A stretch of DNA of 25,443 bases from CAYRAV01 sp964422365 (GTDB taxonomy: Bacteria > Bacillota > Clostridia > Lachnospirales > Lachnospiraceae). The notes under the pieces were generated by a model. The model searched no databases, was not told where the DNA came from, and saw only the letters and a program-made list of their open reading frames with translations. Positions 6,346 through 14,216 of this stretch are shown in pieces; within the stretch, counting starts at the first letter, position 1; the number at the start of each line of letters is the position of its first letter. Where the stretch lies: NCBI GenBank assembly GCA_964422365.1, contig CAYRAV010000045.1, positions 1-25,443 of the forward strand, in the 5' to 3' direction. A program made the position numbers and the translations under genes.

Positions 6346-9300
6346 ATGTATGAAAAAGTATCAACAAATCTAAATTTTGTAGAGAGAGAAAAAGCAATTG
6401 AAAAGTTCTGGAAGGACAATGACATTTTCAAAAAAAGTATGGATTCCCAAAAAGAAGGAGAAACCTATACATTTTATGACGGACCCCCAACCGCTAACGG
6501 AAAACCGCATATCGGTCATGTATTAACCCGTGTTATTAAAGATATGATACCAAGATATCAAACCATGAAAGGAAAGATGGTTCCACGAAAAGCCGGGTGG
6601 GATACACATGGACTTCCAGTAGAACTTGAAGTAGAGAAAATGCTCGGACTTGATGGCAAAGAGCAAATTGAAGAATATGGATTGGAACCATTTGTAAAGC
6701 AATGTAAAGAATCCGTTTGGAAATATAAAGGCATGTGGGAAGAATTTTCAGGAGTAGTGGGATTCTGGGCTGATATGGAGCATCCATATGTCACATATGA
6801 TAATAACTTTATCGAATCAGAATGGTGGGCATTAAAGCAAATCTGGGACAAAAAATTGTTATATAAAGGTCATAAAATTGTACCTTACTGCCCACGCTGC
6901 GGAACACCACTTTCTTCTCATGAAGTGGCACAGGGTTATAAAGATGTAAAAGAAAAATCCGCGATTGCCAAATTTAAAGTAAAAGACACAGAAAGCGAAT
7001 ACATTTTAGCATGGACAACAACCCCTTGGACATTGCCATCGAATGTTGCACTTTGTGTAAACCCGGAAGAAACTTATGTAAAGATTAAAGTACAGGTAGA
7101 TGAAAAGAATAACATAGTAAAAGAAGGCGAAGAAGAACATGCAGTAGGAACAGAATATTATTTCCTTGCAGAGGCATTGATAGATTCTGTGATTGATGGT
7201 GCATATGAAAAGTTGGAAAGTTGTAAAGGAAAAGACTTAGAGTACAAAGCATATGTGCCGCTCTTTGATTATGCATTTAACAAGCCGGATGGCACAGTGG
7301 GCGATCCTGGAAATCGTGATATGGTAAATGGTAAAAAAGCATTTTATGTAGTCTGTGATGACTATGTTACTTTAACCGATGGTACAGGAGTTGTGCATAT
7401 TGCACCTGCATTTGGTGAGGATGATGCAAAAGTAGGAAGAAAATATAATCTGCCATTTGTACAGTTAGTAGATGAGAAAGGACAGATGAAACCAGAAGTA
7501 ACAGATATGGCAGGTCTGTTCTGTAAAAAAGCGGATGAAAAAGTGTTCAAGATTTTAGGAGAGAAAAAATTATTATTCAAAGCCTTAAAGTTTGAACACA
7601 GTTATCCATTCTGCTGGAGATGTGATACACCGCTGATTTACTATGCAAGGGAATCATGGTTTATCAAAATGACAGAAGTAAAAGAGGACTTAATCCGTAA
7701 TAATGATACCATTAACTGGATTCCGCAAAGTATTGGAAAGGGCCGCTTTGGTGACTGGTTAGAGAATGTACAGGATTGGGGTGTCAGCCGTAACCGTTAC
7801 TGGGGAACTCCTCTTAATATTTGGGAATGTGAGTGTGGCTGCCAACATTCTATTGGAAGCATTGAAGAATTAAAGTCCATGTCAGATAACTGTCCTGATG
7901 ACATTGAATTGCACCGCCCGTATATTGATGCAGTAACCATCAAGTGTCCTGACTGCAAAAAGGAAATGCACCGTGTATCAGAGGTAATTGACTGCTGGTT
8001 CGATTCAGGTTCTATGCCGTTTGCACAGCACCATTATCCATTTGAAAATCAGGATTTATTTGAGAAGCAATTTCCTGCAGATTTTATTTCAGAGGCCGTT
8101 GACCAGACAAGGGGATGGTTCTACTCCTTACTTGCCATTTCCACTTTGTTATTTAACAAGGCACCATATAAAAATGTGATTGTACTGGGGCATGTACAGG
8201 ATAGAGAAGGGAAGAAAATGTCCAAGTCCAAAGGAAACGCAGTAGATCCAATGGAGGCACTTGGAAAATTTGGTGCAGATGCTATCCGCTGGTATTTTTA
8301 TATTAACAGTGCACCATGGCTGCCAAATCGTTTTTATGAAGAAGCAGTTGTGGAAGGACAGAGAAAGTTCATGGGTACTTTGTGGAATACTTATGCGTTT
8401 TTTGTACTGTATGCCAATATCGATGAATTTGATGCTGCAAAGCATACATTAGAATATGACAAACTGTCTGTTATGGATAAATGGTTATTGTCTAAATTAA
8501 ATACTGTTGTAAAAACAGTAGATGATAATCTGGCAAATTATAAAATTCCTGAAGCTGCAAAGGCATTACAGGAGTTTGTAGATGAAATGAGCAACTGGTA
8601 TGTAAGACGTGGACGGGAACGTTTCTGGGCAAAGGGAATGGAACAGGATAAAATCAATGCCTATATGACATTATATACAGCACTTGTCACAATCTCAAAA
8701 GCAGCAGCACCAATGGTTCCGTTTATGACAGAGGACATTTACCAGAATCTTGTAAGAAGTGTGAATCAGGATGCACCAGAAAGTATTCATTTATGTGATT
8801 TTCCTGCATGTAAGGAACAATGGATTGATGCACAGTTAGAAAAAGATATGGAAGAAGTTTTAGATATTGTTGTATTGGGACGTTCCTGTAGAAATACAGC
8901 TAATATCAAAAACCGTCAGCCAATTGGAAAAATGTATGTAAAAGCAGATGCGGAGTTATCAGAATTCTACAGAGAAATCATAGAAGAAGAACTAAATGTA
9001 AAAGAAGTTGTATTTACACAAGATGTAAGAGCGTTCACATCTTATAAGTTCAAACCACAGTTAAAAACACTAGGAAGAAGGTTTGGAAAACAAATCAATG
9101 CCTTGAAAGAATTGCTGTTAAACTTAGATGGAAACAGTGCAATGGATGAAATCAACGAAAAAGGAACATTGACTATTACATTAGATGGGGCACAGGAAGT
9201 ATTAGAAAAAGAAGATTTATTAATTGAAGCTGCCCGGACGGAGGGTTATATCTCCGATTCTAATCATGGTGTTACAGTTGTGATTGATACTACATTGTCA

Positions 9301-9567
9301 GAGGAGTTAATCGAGGAAGGATTTGTATATGAAATGATCAGTAAAATCCAGACCATGCGTAAAGAAGCCGGATTTGAAGTTATGGATCACATCAATGTAT
9401 TTCAGGACGGCAATGACAAAATTGCAGGCATTATAGAGAGAAATGCAGATGCAATCAAGGAAAAAGTATTGGCAGACAATATTATTCTTGGAGAATTACA
9501 GGGTGTTGTAAAGGAATGGAATATTAATGGTGAAGTGGTAGAGTTTGGTGTAGAGAAAATCGGATAA
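6346..9567 (+). CDS. ileS: Isoleucyl-tRNA synthetase, long (type 2-like) form
   Basis: 1073 aa from ATG 6346, 8 bp after AAAGGAG (6331-6337); an upstream in-frame ATG at 6316 lacks such a site. It charges tRNA-Ile in the cytoplasm. The class I signature is GKPHIGH at residues 52-58 and KMSKS is residues 624-628. The CP1 editing domain shows WTTTPWTLPSN and GTGVVHIAPAFGEDD. Internal Cys pairs (CPRCGTP, CWRCDTP, CECGC, CPDC) suggest zinc ribbons, and an anticodon-binding region follows KMSKS. The length and the YDGPPTANGKPHIGH style match the longer type 2 enzymes, a type associated in the literature with reduced mupirocin sensitivity, rather than the ~920-aa type 1 form. The last 65 codons are duplicated 2.26 kb downstream. 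Confidence 0.96.
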   Translation: MYEKVSTNLNFVEREKAIEKFWKDNDIFKKSMDSQKEGETYTFYDGPPTANGKPHIGHVLTRVIKDMIPRYQTMKGKMVPRKAGWDTHGLPVELEVEKMLGLDGKEQIEEYGLEPFVKQCKESVWKYKGMWEEFSGVVGFWADMEHPYVTYDNNFIESEWWALKQIWDKKLLYKGHKIVPYCPRCGTPLSSHEVAQGYKDVKEKSAIAKFKVKDTESEYILAWTTTPWTLPSNVALCVNPEETYVKIKVQVDEKNNIVKEGEEEHAVGTEYYFLAEALIDSVIDGAYEKLESCKGKDLEYKAYVPLFDYAFNKPDGTVGDPGNRDMVNGKKAFYVVCDDYVTLTDGTGVVHIAPAFGEDDAKVGRKYNLPFVQLVDEKGQMKPEVTDMAGLFCKKADEKVFKILGEKKLLFKALKFEHSYPFCWRCDTPLIYYARESWFIKMTEVKEDLIRNNDTINWIPQSIGKGRFGDWLENVQDWGVSRNRYWGTPLNIWECECGCQHSIGSIEELKSMSDNCPDDIELHRPYIDAVTIKCPDCKKEMHRVSEVIDCWFDSGSMPFAQHHYPFENQDLFEKQFPADFISEAVDQTRGWFYSLLAISTLLFNKAPYKNVIVLGHVQDREGKKMSKSKGNAVDPMEALGKFGADAIRWYFYINSAPWLPNRFYEEAVVEGQRKFMGTLWNTYAFFVLYANIDEFDAAKHTLEYDKLSVMDKWLLSKLNTVVKTVDDNLANYKIPEAAKALQEFVDEMSNWYVRRGRERFWAKGMEQDKINAYMTLYTALVTISKAAAPMVPFMTEDIYQNLVRSVNQDAPESIHLCDFPACKEQWIDAQLEKDMEEVLDIVVLGRSCRNTANIKNRQPIGKMYVKADAELSEFYREIIEEELNVKEVVFTQDVRAFTSYKFKPQLKTLGRRFGKQINALKELLLNLDGNSAMDEINEKGTLTITLDGAQEVLEKEDLLIEAARTEGYISDSNHGVTVVIDTTLSEELIEEGFVYEMISKIQTMRKEAGFEVMDHINVFQDGNDKIAGIIERNADAIKEKVLADNIILGELQGVVKEWNINGEVVEFGVEKIG

Positions 9568-9579
9568 GTAAAATTTAAT
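9372..9579 (+). repeat. ileS 3'-end repeat, copy A (in the intact gene)
   Basis: Positions 9372-9567 align without gaps to 11634-11829 with 12 mismatches in 196 bp (about 94% identity). A weaker match continues about 12 bp past the stop codons (AAAATTTAA in both). This copy is the functional 3' end of ileS. Confidence 0.9.
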
Positions 9580-9602
9580 TTAAAACAAATTTTGGGATAT
9601 TA

Positions 9603-9678
9603 AAAATTTTTTCGAAAAATTTTTTGTGTATAATAAGTTTATAGTCAAGTAATATAAATGGCTATAAACTTATTTTTT
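9603..9678 (+). terminator. Hairpin pair and terminator after ileS
   Basis: Two hairpins follow the ileS stop. AAAAATTTTT-TCG-AAAAATTTTT (about 9603-9625) is AT-only. The stronger one pairs AATAAGTTTATAG (9632-9644) with CTATAAACTTATT (9662-9674), 13 bp without mismatch, followed by more Ts to 9678. The second is a good terminator for ileS. It differs from the terminator that follows the duplicated ileS end at 11839. Confidence 0.75.
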
Positions 9679-9791
9679 ATAATATTGGGTAATTGTGGAA
9701 TTCAATTTATTTCTTGGGCTTTTGTACAAATATACTGTATTAATGCAAGGCACGTTCATTGTTTAGGCGAGTGTCTTTGTGATATTTGGTT

Positions 9792-11003
9792 TTAATATTC
9801 CGTACTCAGCAGGAAATCTGCTATGTGCATGGTCTTAATGCCCTCATAGTTTCCTCCTGCAAATTCATCTGCCCTAAGTACATATTTCGGGTAATTATCG
9901 TGTATTTCAAGCAGACGGTTGTATTCCCGTTTTTTCGTTTTTTCTGAATTGATCTCCTGCGTAACCTGCACATAGAGTTTTTCATTCTGCCTTGCCGCTA
10001 CAAAGTCGATTTCCCCGTCGTTTGTTTTTCCGATATGAACGGTATATCCTCTGCGGCAAAGCTCCAAGTACACAATATTTTCAATGCTTGCAGCTACGCT
10101 GTCGGTGTTATAGCCGAGAACACTATATCGCAGGGCGTTATCTGCAAGATAAAATTTCTCCTGCGTTTTCAAGATTTCCTTGCCCTGCAAATCATACCGT
10201 GAGCAGCGGTGAAGCAGATACGCTTTTTCCAGCTTTTCAAGGTAGCTGTAAACCGTTTCGTTATCAAGTGTCCTGCGCTCCGATTTCAGGTAATCAGAAA
10301 TCGACTTTGCGGAAAATGTGTTGCCTACATTTTGAAAGGTGTACTTGACAACACGCTCCAACTGGTCTATTTTCCTGACCTGATTCCGTTTCACAATATC
10401 GGAGAAAATAGTTGAGTTATAAATGTCTCGGACAATCGTGTAAATCTCGTCCTGCGAATACCTCTGCAAATGCGTTGCGGGAAAGCCGCCCAAACGGACA
10501 TACTCTGCAAACTCGCCTCTCGGATTGCCAACTGTATCATATTTTCCCTTAAACAGCAGGTATTCCGAAAAGGAAAGGGTAAAGATACGGAAAGCGATAT
10601 ATCTTCCAGTCAGGTATGTGGAAATCTCCGAGGACATCATACGGGAATTAGAGCCTGTCACATACAAGTCCACATCAAAATCCGACACCAAAGAGTTTAC
10701 AACCTTTTCCCACCCTTTAATTTCCTGAACCTCGTCAAGAAACAGATAGGTTTTTCCATCAGGAGAAAGACGCTCTTTCAGGTGAGCGTACATCTGCTTT
10801 GCCGTCATATCCTCATATTCCATTGAATCGTAACGGCAGCTTACAATACGCTCTGCGGAAATATTCCGCTCCGCTTGCAGCTTCTCTATAATCATTTTTA
10901 GTATCGTAGACTTCCCGCAGCGGCGAACTCCGGTAAGTACCTTTACAAAAGGAGTGTCCACATATGCCATTATCTTATCCACATACATAGGTCTGTAAAT
11001 CAT
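9792..11003 (-). CDS. AAA ATPase with DUF4143-type C-terminal domain
   Basis: 403 aa. The start at 11003 is chosen because GGAGGT lies 7 bp upstream on the minus strand; the open frame extends 26 codons further without another site. The Walker A motif is GVRRCGKST at residues 25-33 and Walker B is TYLFLDEVQE near 88. An STYLTGR stretch could supply a sensor or arginine. The C-terminal half has GEIDFVAARQ...LYVQVTQEI, typical of the DUF4143 domain with a PD-(D/E)xK-like fold. These proteins are common and often horizontally acquired; their role is poorly defined, with toxin-antitoxin or defence links proposed. The codons are richer in G/C than in the neighbours (many CCG, GCG, CGG on its strand), supporting transfer. 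It stands alone, opposite in direction to ileS. Confidence 0.88.
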   Translation of the reverse strand: MIYRPMYVDKIMAYVDTPFVKVLTGVRRCGKSTILKMIIEKLQAERNISAERIVSCRYDSMEYEDMTAKQMYAHLKERLSPDGKTYLFLDEVQEIKGWEKVVNSLVSDFDVDLYVTGSNSRMMSSEISTYLTGRYIAFRIFTLSFSEYLLFKGKYDTVGNPRGEFAEYVRLGGFPATHLQRYSQDEIYTIVRDIYNSTIFSDIVKRNQVRKIDQLERVVKYTFQNVGNTFSAKSISDYLKSERRTLDNETVYSYLEKLEKAYLLHRCSRYDLQGKEILKTQEKFYLADNALRYSVLGYNTDSVAASIENIVYLELCRRGYTVHIGKTNDGEIDFVAARQNEKLYVQVTQEINSEKTKKREYNRLLEIHDNYPKYVLRADEFAGGNYEGIKTMHIADFLLSTEY

Positions 11004-11135
11004 GATGACCACCTCCATCTGTAAAGTAGTATACCGCAAAATCTGCAAAAATTCAATTGGTTTTGCGATTATAAACCGCAAAACTTTTCGACATTTTATT
11101 TCGTTGCGGGTTTTCAGCTCACAGCAAGGCGGGAG

Positions 11136-11306
11136 TTACGCACTCTCGCCCGGTTTGGTTGTCATCAGCTTGTATAGCTTCGTGTTTTTTGGGAACTTGT
11201 TTGCAAATGTAACAAGGCTTGAGCTGATCTTAATCAGCTCATGTCCAGCTTCCACAAAGTAAACAGGAAGTTTGCCGAATACTCGTGCTGGAACAGCAAA
11301 TAAATC
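11136..11306 (-). pseudogene. 3'-terminal fragment of an unidentified gene
   Basis: On the minus strand, 56 codons read DLFAVPARVFGKLPVYFVEAG, continue through SSSLVTFANKFPKNTKLYKL and end TTKPGESA before TAA (11138-11136). A TGA precedes the first codon, and no ribosome binding site or start is present. The coherent, GC-richer protein-like sequence looks like the C-terminus of a longer protein cut at its 5' side near 11307, probably from a mobile element or plasmid-type gene. I cannot name the family. Confidence 0.4.
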
Positions 11307-11371
11307 TCATCAATGAAGATAAAGGATTGGTTTAAAATTGTGTTTTAAGATGTTTCTGGCAAAATAAGGTA

Positions 11372-11413
11372 AAAGATGTTTTATTTGAAAACATCTTTGC
11401 CGCATGATAGAAT
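11372..11413 (+). promoter_or_regulatory. Hairpin and promoter of the rpn-like fragment
   Basis: An 11-bp inverted repeat AAAGATGTTTT/AAAACATCTTT (11372-11382, 11388-11398) overlaps a promoter-like pair TTGAAA (11385-11390), 17 bp, TAGAAT (11408-11413). The palindrome across the -35 region could be an operator or a terminator for minus-strand transcription. Confidence 0.5.
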
Positions 11414-11440
11414 ATAAACATAAGCACAACTGAAAGATAG

Positions 11441-11639
11441 GTGAAAGGATTGACAGATTCTACAAAACAACAAAAGAATTTATCGGATAGTCCATCTGAT
11501 ATAATAGATAAAGTGGCAAAATATAAGATTAAAGATAGTGTATTTGCCAACCTTTTTAATGACAAAAAATATCTGTTTCAGTTGTATAAAGCATTCCATC
11601 CGGAGGATACTAATGCCACAGAGGAGCAATTGAATTTGA
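11441..11639 (+). pseudogene. Truncated Rpn-family (PD-(D/E)xK) nuclease gene, 5' part
   Basis: From GTG 11441 (or TTG 11450) the frame encodes LTDSTKQQKNLSDSPSDI, then a stretch with KDSVFANLFNDKKYLFQLYK and HPEDTNATEEQLN. This is the characteristic N-terminus of Rpn/PDDEXK_2 recombination-promoting nuclease or putative transposase proteins, normally around 300 aa. At about 11634 the sequence switches abruptly into the duplicated ileS tail, out of the ileS frame. The frame ends at 11698 after a short nonsense tail (LKLWITSMYF...). All catalytic residues of the nuclease lie beyond the break, so it is inactive. A short run, ATTTGAAG, is shared with ileS at the junction. Confidence 0.7.
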
Positions 11640-11841
11640 AGTTATGGATCACATCAATGTATTTCAGGTTGGCAATGACAAAATTGCAGGCATTATAGAG
11701 AGAAATGCAGATGCAATCAAAGAAAAAGTATTGGCGGGAAATATTATTATTGGAGAATTACAAAGTGTTGTAAAGGAATGGAATATTAATGGTGAAGTGG
11801 TAGAGTTTGGTGTAGAGAAAATTAAATAACAAAAATTTAAC
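11634..11841 (+). repeat. ileS 3'-end repeat, copy B (gene fragment)
   Basis: A 65-codon piece of ileS (EVMDHINVFQ to VEKIK) with its stop at 11827-11829, gap-free and about 94% identical to 9372-9567. The differences give Asp-Val, Asp-Gly, Leu-Ile, Gly-Ser and final Gly-Lys changes. An in-frame ATG (11644) exists but there is no ribosome binding site. It is followed by its own terminator, plausibly the original downstream flank of ileS. Confidence 0.9.
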
Positions 11842-11890
11842 AGGTAATAGCTGCATGCTCGAATGGGTTAAGCGGCTGTTGCCTGTTTTT
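11839..11890 (+). terminator. Terminator behind the second ileS end
   Basis: AACAGGTAATAGC (11839-11851) pairs with GCTGTTGCCTGTT (11875-11887), a 13-bp stem with two G-U pairs, followed by TTTTT. It may be the ancestral ileS terminator. The stretch from here to 12000 holds no gene I can support. Confidence 0.8.
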
Positions 11891-12002
11891 ATGTACACAT
11901 TATATGATAGGGTCTTGTAATGGTAATAATGTACATTCTTGTAAATTATGAATTGGTATGGCTCAACTGTTACCATAATTTGCAAAAATGTTAAAAAAAT
12001 GA

Positions 12003-12031
12003 TTGATTTTCTAAATGCTATAGGTTAAAAT
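12003..12031 (+). promoter_or_regulatory. Possible promoter of the chemoreceptor gene
   Basis: TTGATT (12003-12008), 17 bp, TAAAAT (12026-12031), about 200 bp upstream of the start codon. I saw no flagellar sigma-D promoter. Confidence 0.4.
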
Positions 12032-12137
12032 GAATAATAGAACATGCTTTTTTCAAATGATTTTGGTTAAAGTGCATAAATTTAAAAAATGATTGGGTAT
12101 GTTGAACAGTAACAATCAATACTTAGGAAAGAAAGTG

Positions 12138-12212
12138 ATGAAGGGAAGAATAGCAGAGGCAAAAAATAAAACATATTTGAATCATTTCCTGAATGAAATG
12201 GTGGGTAAATGA
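12138..12212 (+). CDS. Possible 24-aa leader ORF
   Basis: ATG 12138, with a weak AGGAAAG upstream, reads MKGRIAEAKNKTYLNHFL through NEMVGK to TGA 12212, ending 18 bp before the chemoreceptor start. It may be a coupled small ORF or chance; nothing in the peptide is recognisable. Confidence 0.2.
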   Translation: MKGRIAEAKNKTYLNHFLNEMVGK

Positions 12213-12230
12213 GAAGGAGGTTCTATTAAA

Positions 12231-13961
12231 ATGCAGAAAATTAGCAAAAATGTGAAAGAAATGAAAATCCAAAAGAGGCTGACAACAGGATTTGTGATTG
12301 TAGCAGCAGTTACGAGTATAGCGGCAATTGTAGGAATTATAGCAATGATTATTATTGCAAATCAGTATGCGTATGCGTTAACTAATTATGGTTTTTCGCA
12401 GGGCGATATTGGTAAGGCGATGGTTACATTTGCAGATTCTAGAAGTGCTACTCGTGCAATTATTGGATATACAGATGCGGAAGTGATTGCGAATGCAATA
12501 GAAACACATGACAAGAAAAAAGAAAGTTTTCAAAACTATATGGAAACTTTGAAGAAGACATTGGTAAGAAAGGAAGAGAAAACAGCTTATGAGGAAGCGG
12601 TTTCGGCTTTAGAGGAATATTGGAAGTTGGATTCCGAAATTATTTCTTTGGGAAATACTACAGATACAGCAAAAAGTACAGAAGCACAGATGCTGGCAGC
12701 GAATGAACTTGCACCACTATATGATCAGATATATGCAAATTTAGGGGAACTGATGGATTTAAATGTTGACAAAGGGAATGATTTGAGTCGTACATTAAAT
12801 ATTATGACAATCATTTTGATATTCGTCATTATTGCAGTCATTGTGCTGGCTATGGTGATTTCTGTAAAGTCGGGAGCTGTGATAGCAAAAGGGATTTCAG
12901 ATACACTTAGTGCATTATCAGTACGTTTGAAGACATTCGCAAATGGAGATTTAAGTTCACCTTTTCCGGAAGTTGCGAATCGGGATGAGATTGCAGATAT
13001 GGTAGAGGAAGCCAAACAGATGGCAGCAGATTTAAAATTGATTATCAATGATGTGGGAGAATTATTATCTGCAATGGCAGATGGCAATTATGCGGCAAGT
13101 ACAAAGATAGAGGAGAAATATGTAGGTGAATTTTCTTTGTTAAAAGATGGAGTACAGAAGCTCAATCTTCAGATGAATGAAACCTTGTATCAGATTGATG
13201 AGGCTGCCAAACAAGTGTCAGTTGGAGCAAATAATCTGGCAAGTGCTTCGGAGGCACTTGCAGAAGGGGCAACAGATCAGGCGGCTGCCGTAGAAGAGAT
13301 ACAGGCAACAATTGCAAACATTGCAGATGGTGTACATACAACTGCAGAACAAGTAGAAGAATCCTACGAGCAGGCAAAAAAATATGCAGGAGAGGCAGAT
13401 CACAGCCGTGGAGAGATGCAAGCAATGGTAAGTGCTATGGAACGCATTAACGAGACATCAGAAAAAATTGAGAACATCATTGCAGAGATTGAGGACATTG
13501 CAAGCCAGACCAATCTGCTGTCCTTAAATGCGGCAATTGAAGCAGCGAGAGCAGGTGAAGCTGGAAAAGGATTTGCGGTTGTTGCGGATCAAATTCGTAA
13601 TTTGGCAGAGCAGAGTGCACAGTCAGCAGTAGATACCAAACAGTTGATAGAAGGTTCCCTTCAGGAGATAGAGGAAGGTAACAGAGCAGCAGAACGTGCA
13701 TCTATGTCCATTGAACAAGTTGTAAAAGGTATTAGGATCATTGCAGATACATCAAAAGAATTAAGTGTAATCGCCAACGAACAGGCAATTGCGATGGAGC
13801 AGGCAGAAGCAGGAATTGATCAGATTTCGGAGGTAATACAATCAAATTCAGCGACAGCAGAAGAAAGTTCAGCTACAAGTGAAGAGCTGGCAGCACAGGC
13901 AGTTTCTATGAGTGATTTGGTAGGAAAATTTGTTTTAAAAGAAAAAGCAGCAGGAGAGTAA
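12231..13961 (+). CDS. Methyl-accepting chemotaxis protein
   Basis: 576 aa from ATG 12231, 8-9 bp after GAAGGAGG. TM1 spans about residues 17-38 (VIVAAVTSIAAIVGIIAMII). A helical extracytoplasmic ligand domain of about 150 residues, four-helix-bundle type, follows. TM2 is about residues 187-210, then a HAMP domain (ISDTLSALSVRLKTFANGDL onward). The cytoplasmic signalling coiled coil has the conserved hairpin tip near residues 422-450 (ASQTNLLSLNAAIEAARAGE, then KGFAVVADQIRNLAEQSAQS). It senses an extracellular signal and controls CheA/CheW. No C-terminal methylesterase-docking pentapeptide is visible. No chemotaxis genes adjoin it; it is a lone receptor with its own terminator. Confidence 0.93.
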   Translation: MQKISKNVKEMKIQKRLTTGFVIVAAVTSIAAIVGIIAMIIIANQYAYALTNYGFSQGDIGKAMVTFADSRSATRAIIGYTDAEVIANAIETHDKKKESFQNYMETLKKTLVRKEEKTAYEEAVSALEEYWKLDSEIISLGNTTDTAKSTEAQMLAANELAPLYDQIYANLGELMDLNVDKGNDLSRTLNIMTIILIFVIIAVIVLAMVISVKSGAVIAKGISDTLSALSVRLKTFANGDLSSPFPEVANRDEIADMVEEAKQMAADLKLIINDVGELLSAMADGNYAASTKIEEKYVGEFSLLKDGVQKLNLQMNETLYQIDEAAKQVSVGANNLASASEALAEGATDQAAAVEEIQATIANIADGVHTTAEQVEESYEQAKKYAGEADHSRGEMQAMVSAMERINETSEKIENIIAEIEDIASQTNLLSLNAAIEAARAGEAGKGFAVVADQIRNLAEQSAQSAVDTKQLIEGSLQEIEEGNRAAERASMSIEQVVKGIRIIADTSKELSVIANEQAIAMEQAEAGIDQISEVIQSNSATAEESSATSEELAAQAVSMSDLVGKFVLKEKAAGE

Positions 13962-13980
13962 TACAGAAACAGATAAGAAG

Positions 13981-14010
13981 AAAAGACATTCTATATGGGT
14001 GTCTTTTTTT
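13981..14010 (+). terminator. Terminator after the chemoreceptor gene
   Basis: AAAAGACA (13981-13988) pairs with TGTCTTTT (14000-14007), followed by further Ts. Between here and 14125 I see nothing further. Confidence 0.75.
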
Positions 14011-14125
14011 ATGTTTTAATGTGCCATCAGATATACTGTAATGGATGTGTTCTGCCCTGAAGAATAAGACATCAATAATATGACAGAATTTGCAATAATA
14101 AGTCGAAAAAACGAAAGGAATAGGA

Positions 14126-14154
14126 TTGACAAAAAATTTATTTTATGGTATATT
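14126..14154 (+). promoter_or_regulatory. Promoter of the surface protein gene
   Basis: TTGACA (14126-14131), 17 bp, TATATT (14149-14154), immediately followed by a palindrome at the expected transcription start. Confidence 0.8.
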
Positions 14155-14181
14155 AAGTGTACTATTTATAATAGAACACTT
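14155..14181 (+). promoter_or_regulatory. Palindromic operator, YtrA-type
   Basis: AAGTGT-A-CTATT-TAT-AATAG-A-ACACTT: a 27-bp inverted repeat with one mismatched pair, starting right after the -10 box. Written as AGTGTA-N13-AACACT, it closely matches the operator reported for Bacillus subtilis YtrA (AGTGTA-N13-TACACT, from memory). The inner CTA/TAG bases are shared with the sites at 17128 and around the 20442 insertion. Confidence 0.6.
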
Positions 14182-14216
14182 AAATGACAAATACAAGAAT
14201 ATTTGAAAGGAGCAAT

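Larger units (their letters stand above)
9580..11633. mobile_element. Inserted segment between two ileS 3' ends
   Basis: The ~2.05 kb between the two direct copies of the ileS 3' end contains a minus-strand ATPase gene, the 3' end of an unidentified gene and the 5' end of an rpn-like gene. The part from about 9790 to 11290 is visibly GC-richer than the flanks. This matches integration by recombination at the ileS 3' end, which restored the gene and left a second copy at the far side, followed by decay. No integrase or transposase is present, so the mechanism is inferred. Confidence 0.55.

Noticed and set aside
9992..10826. Several plus-strand ORFs opposite the ATPase gene
   Set aside because: They are shadows of a gene with clear Walker motifs and a ribosome binding site on the minus strand.
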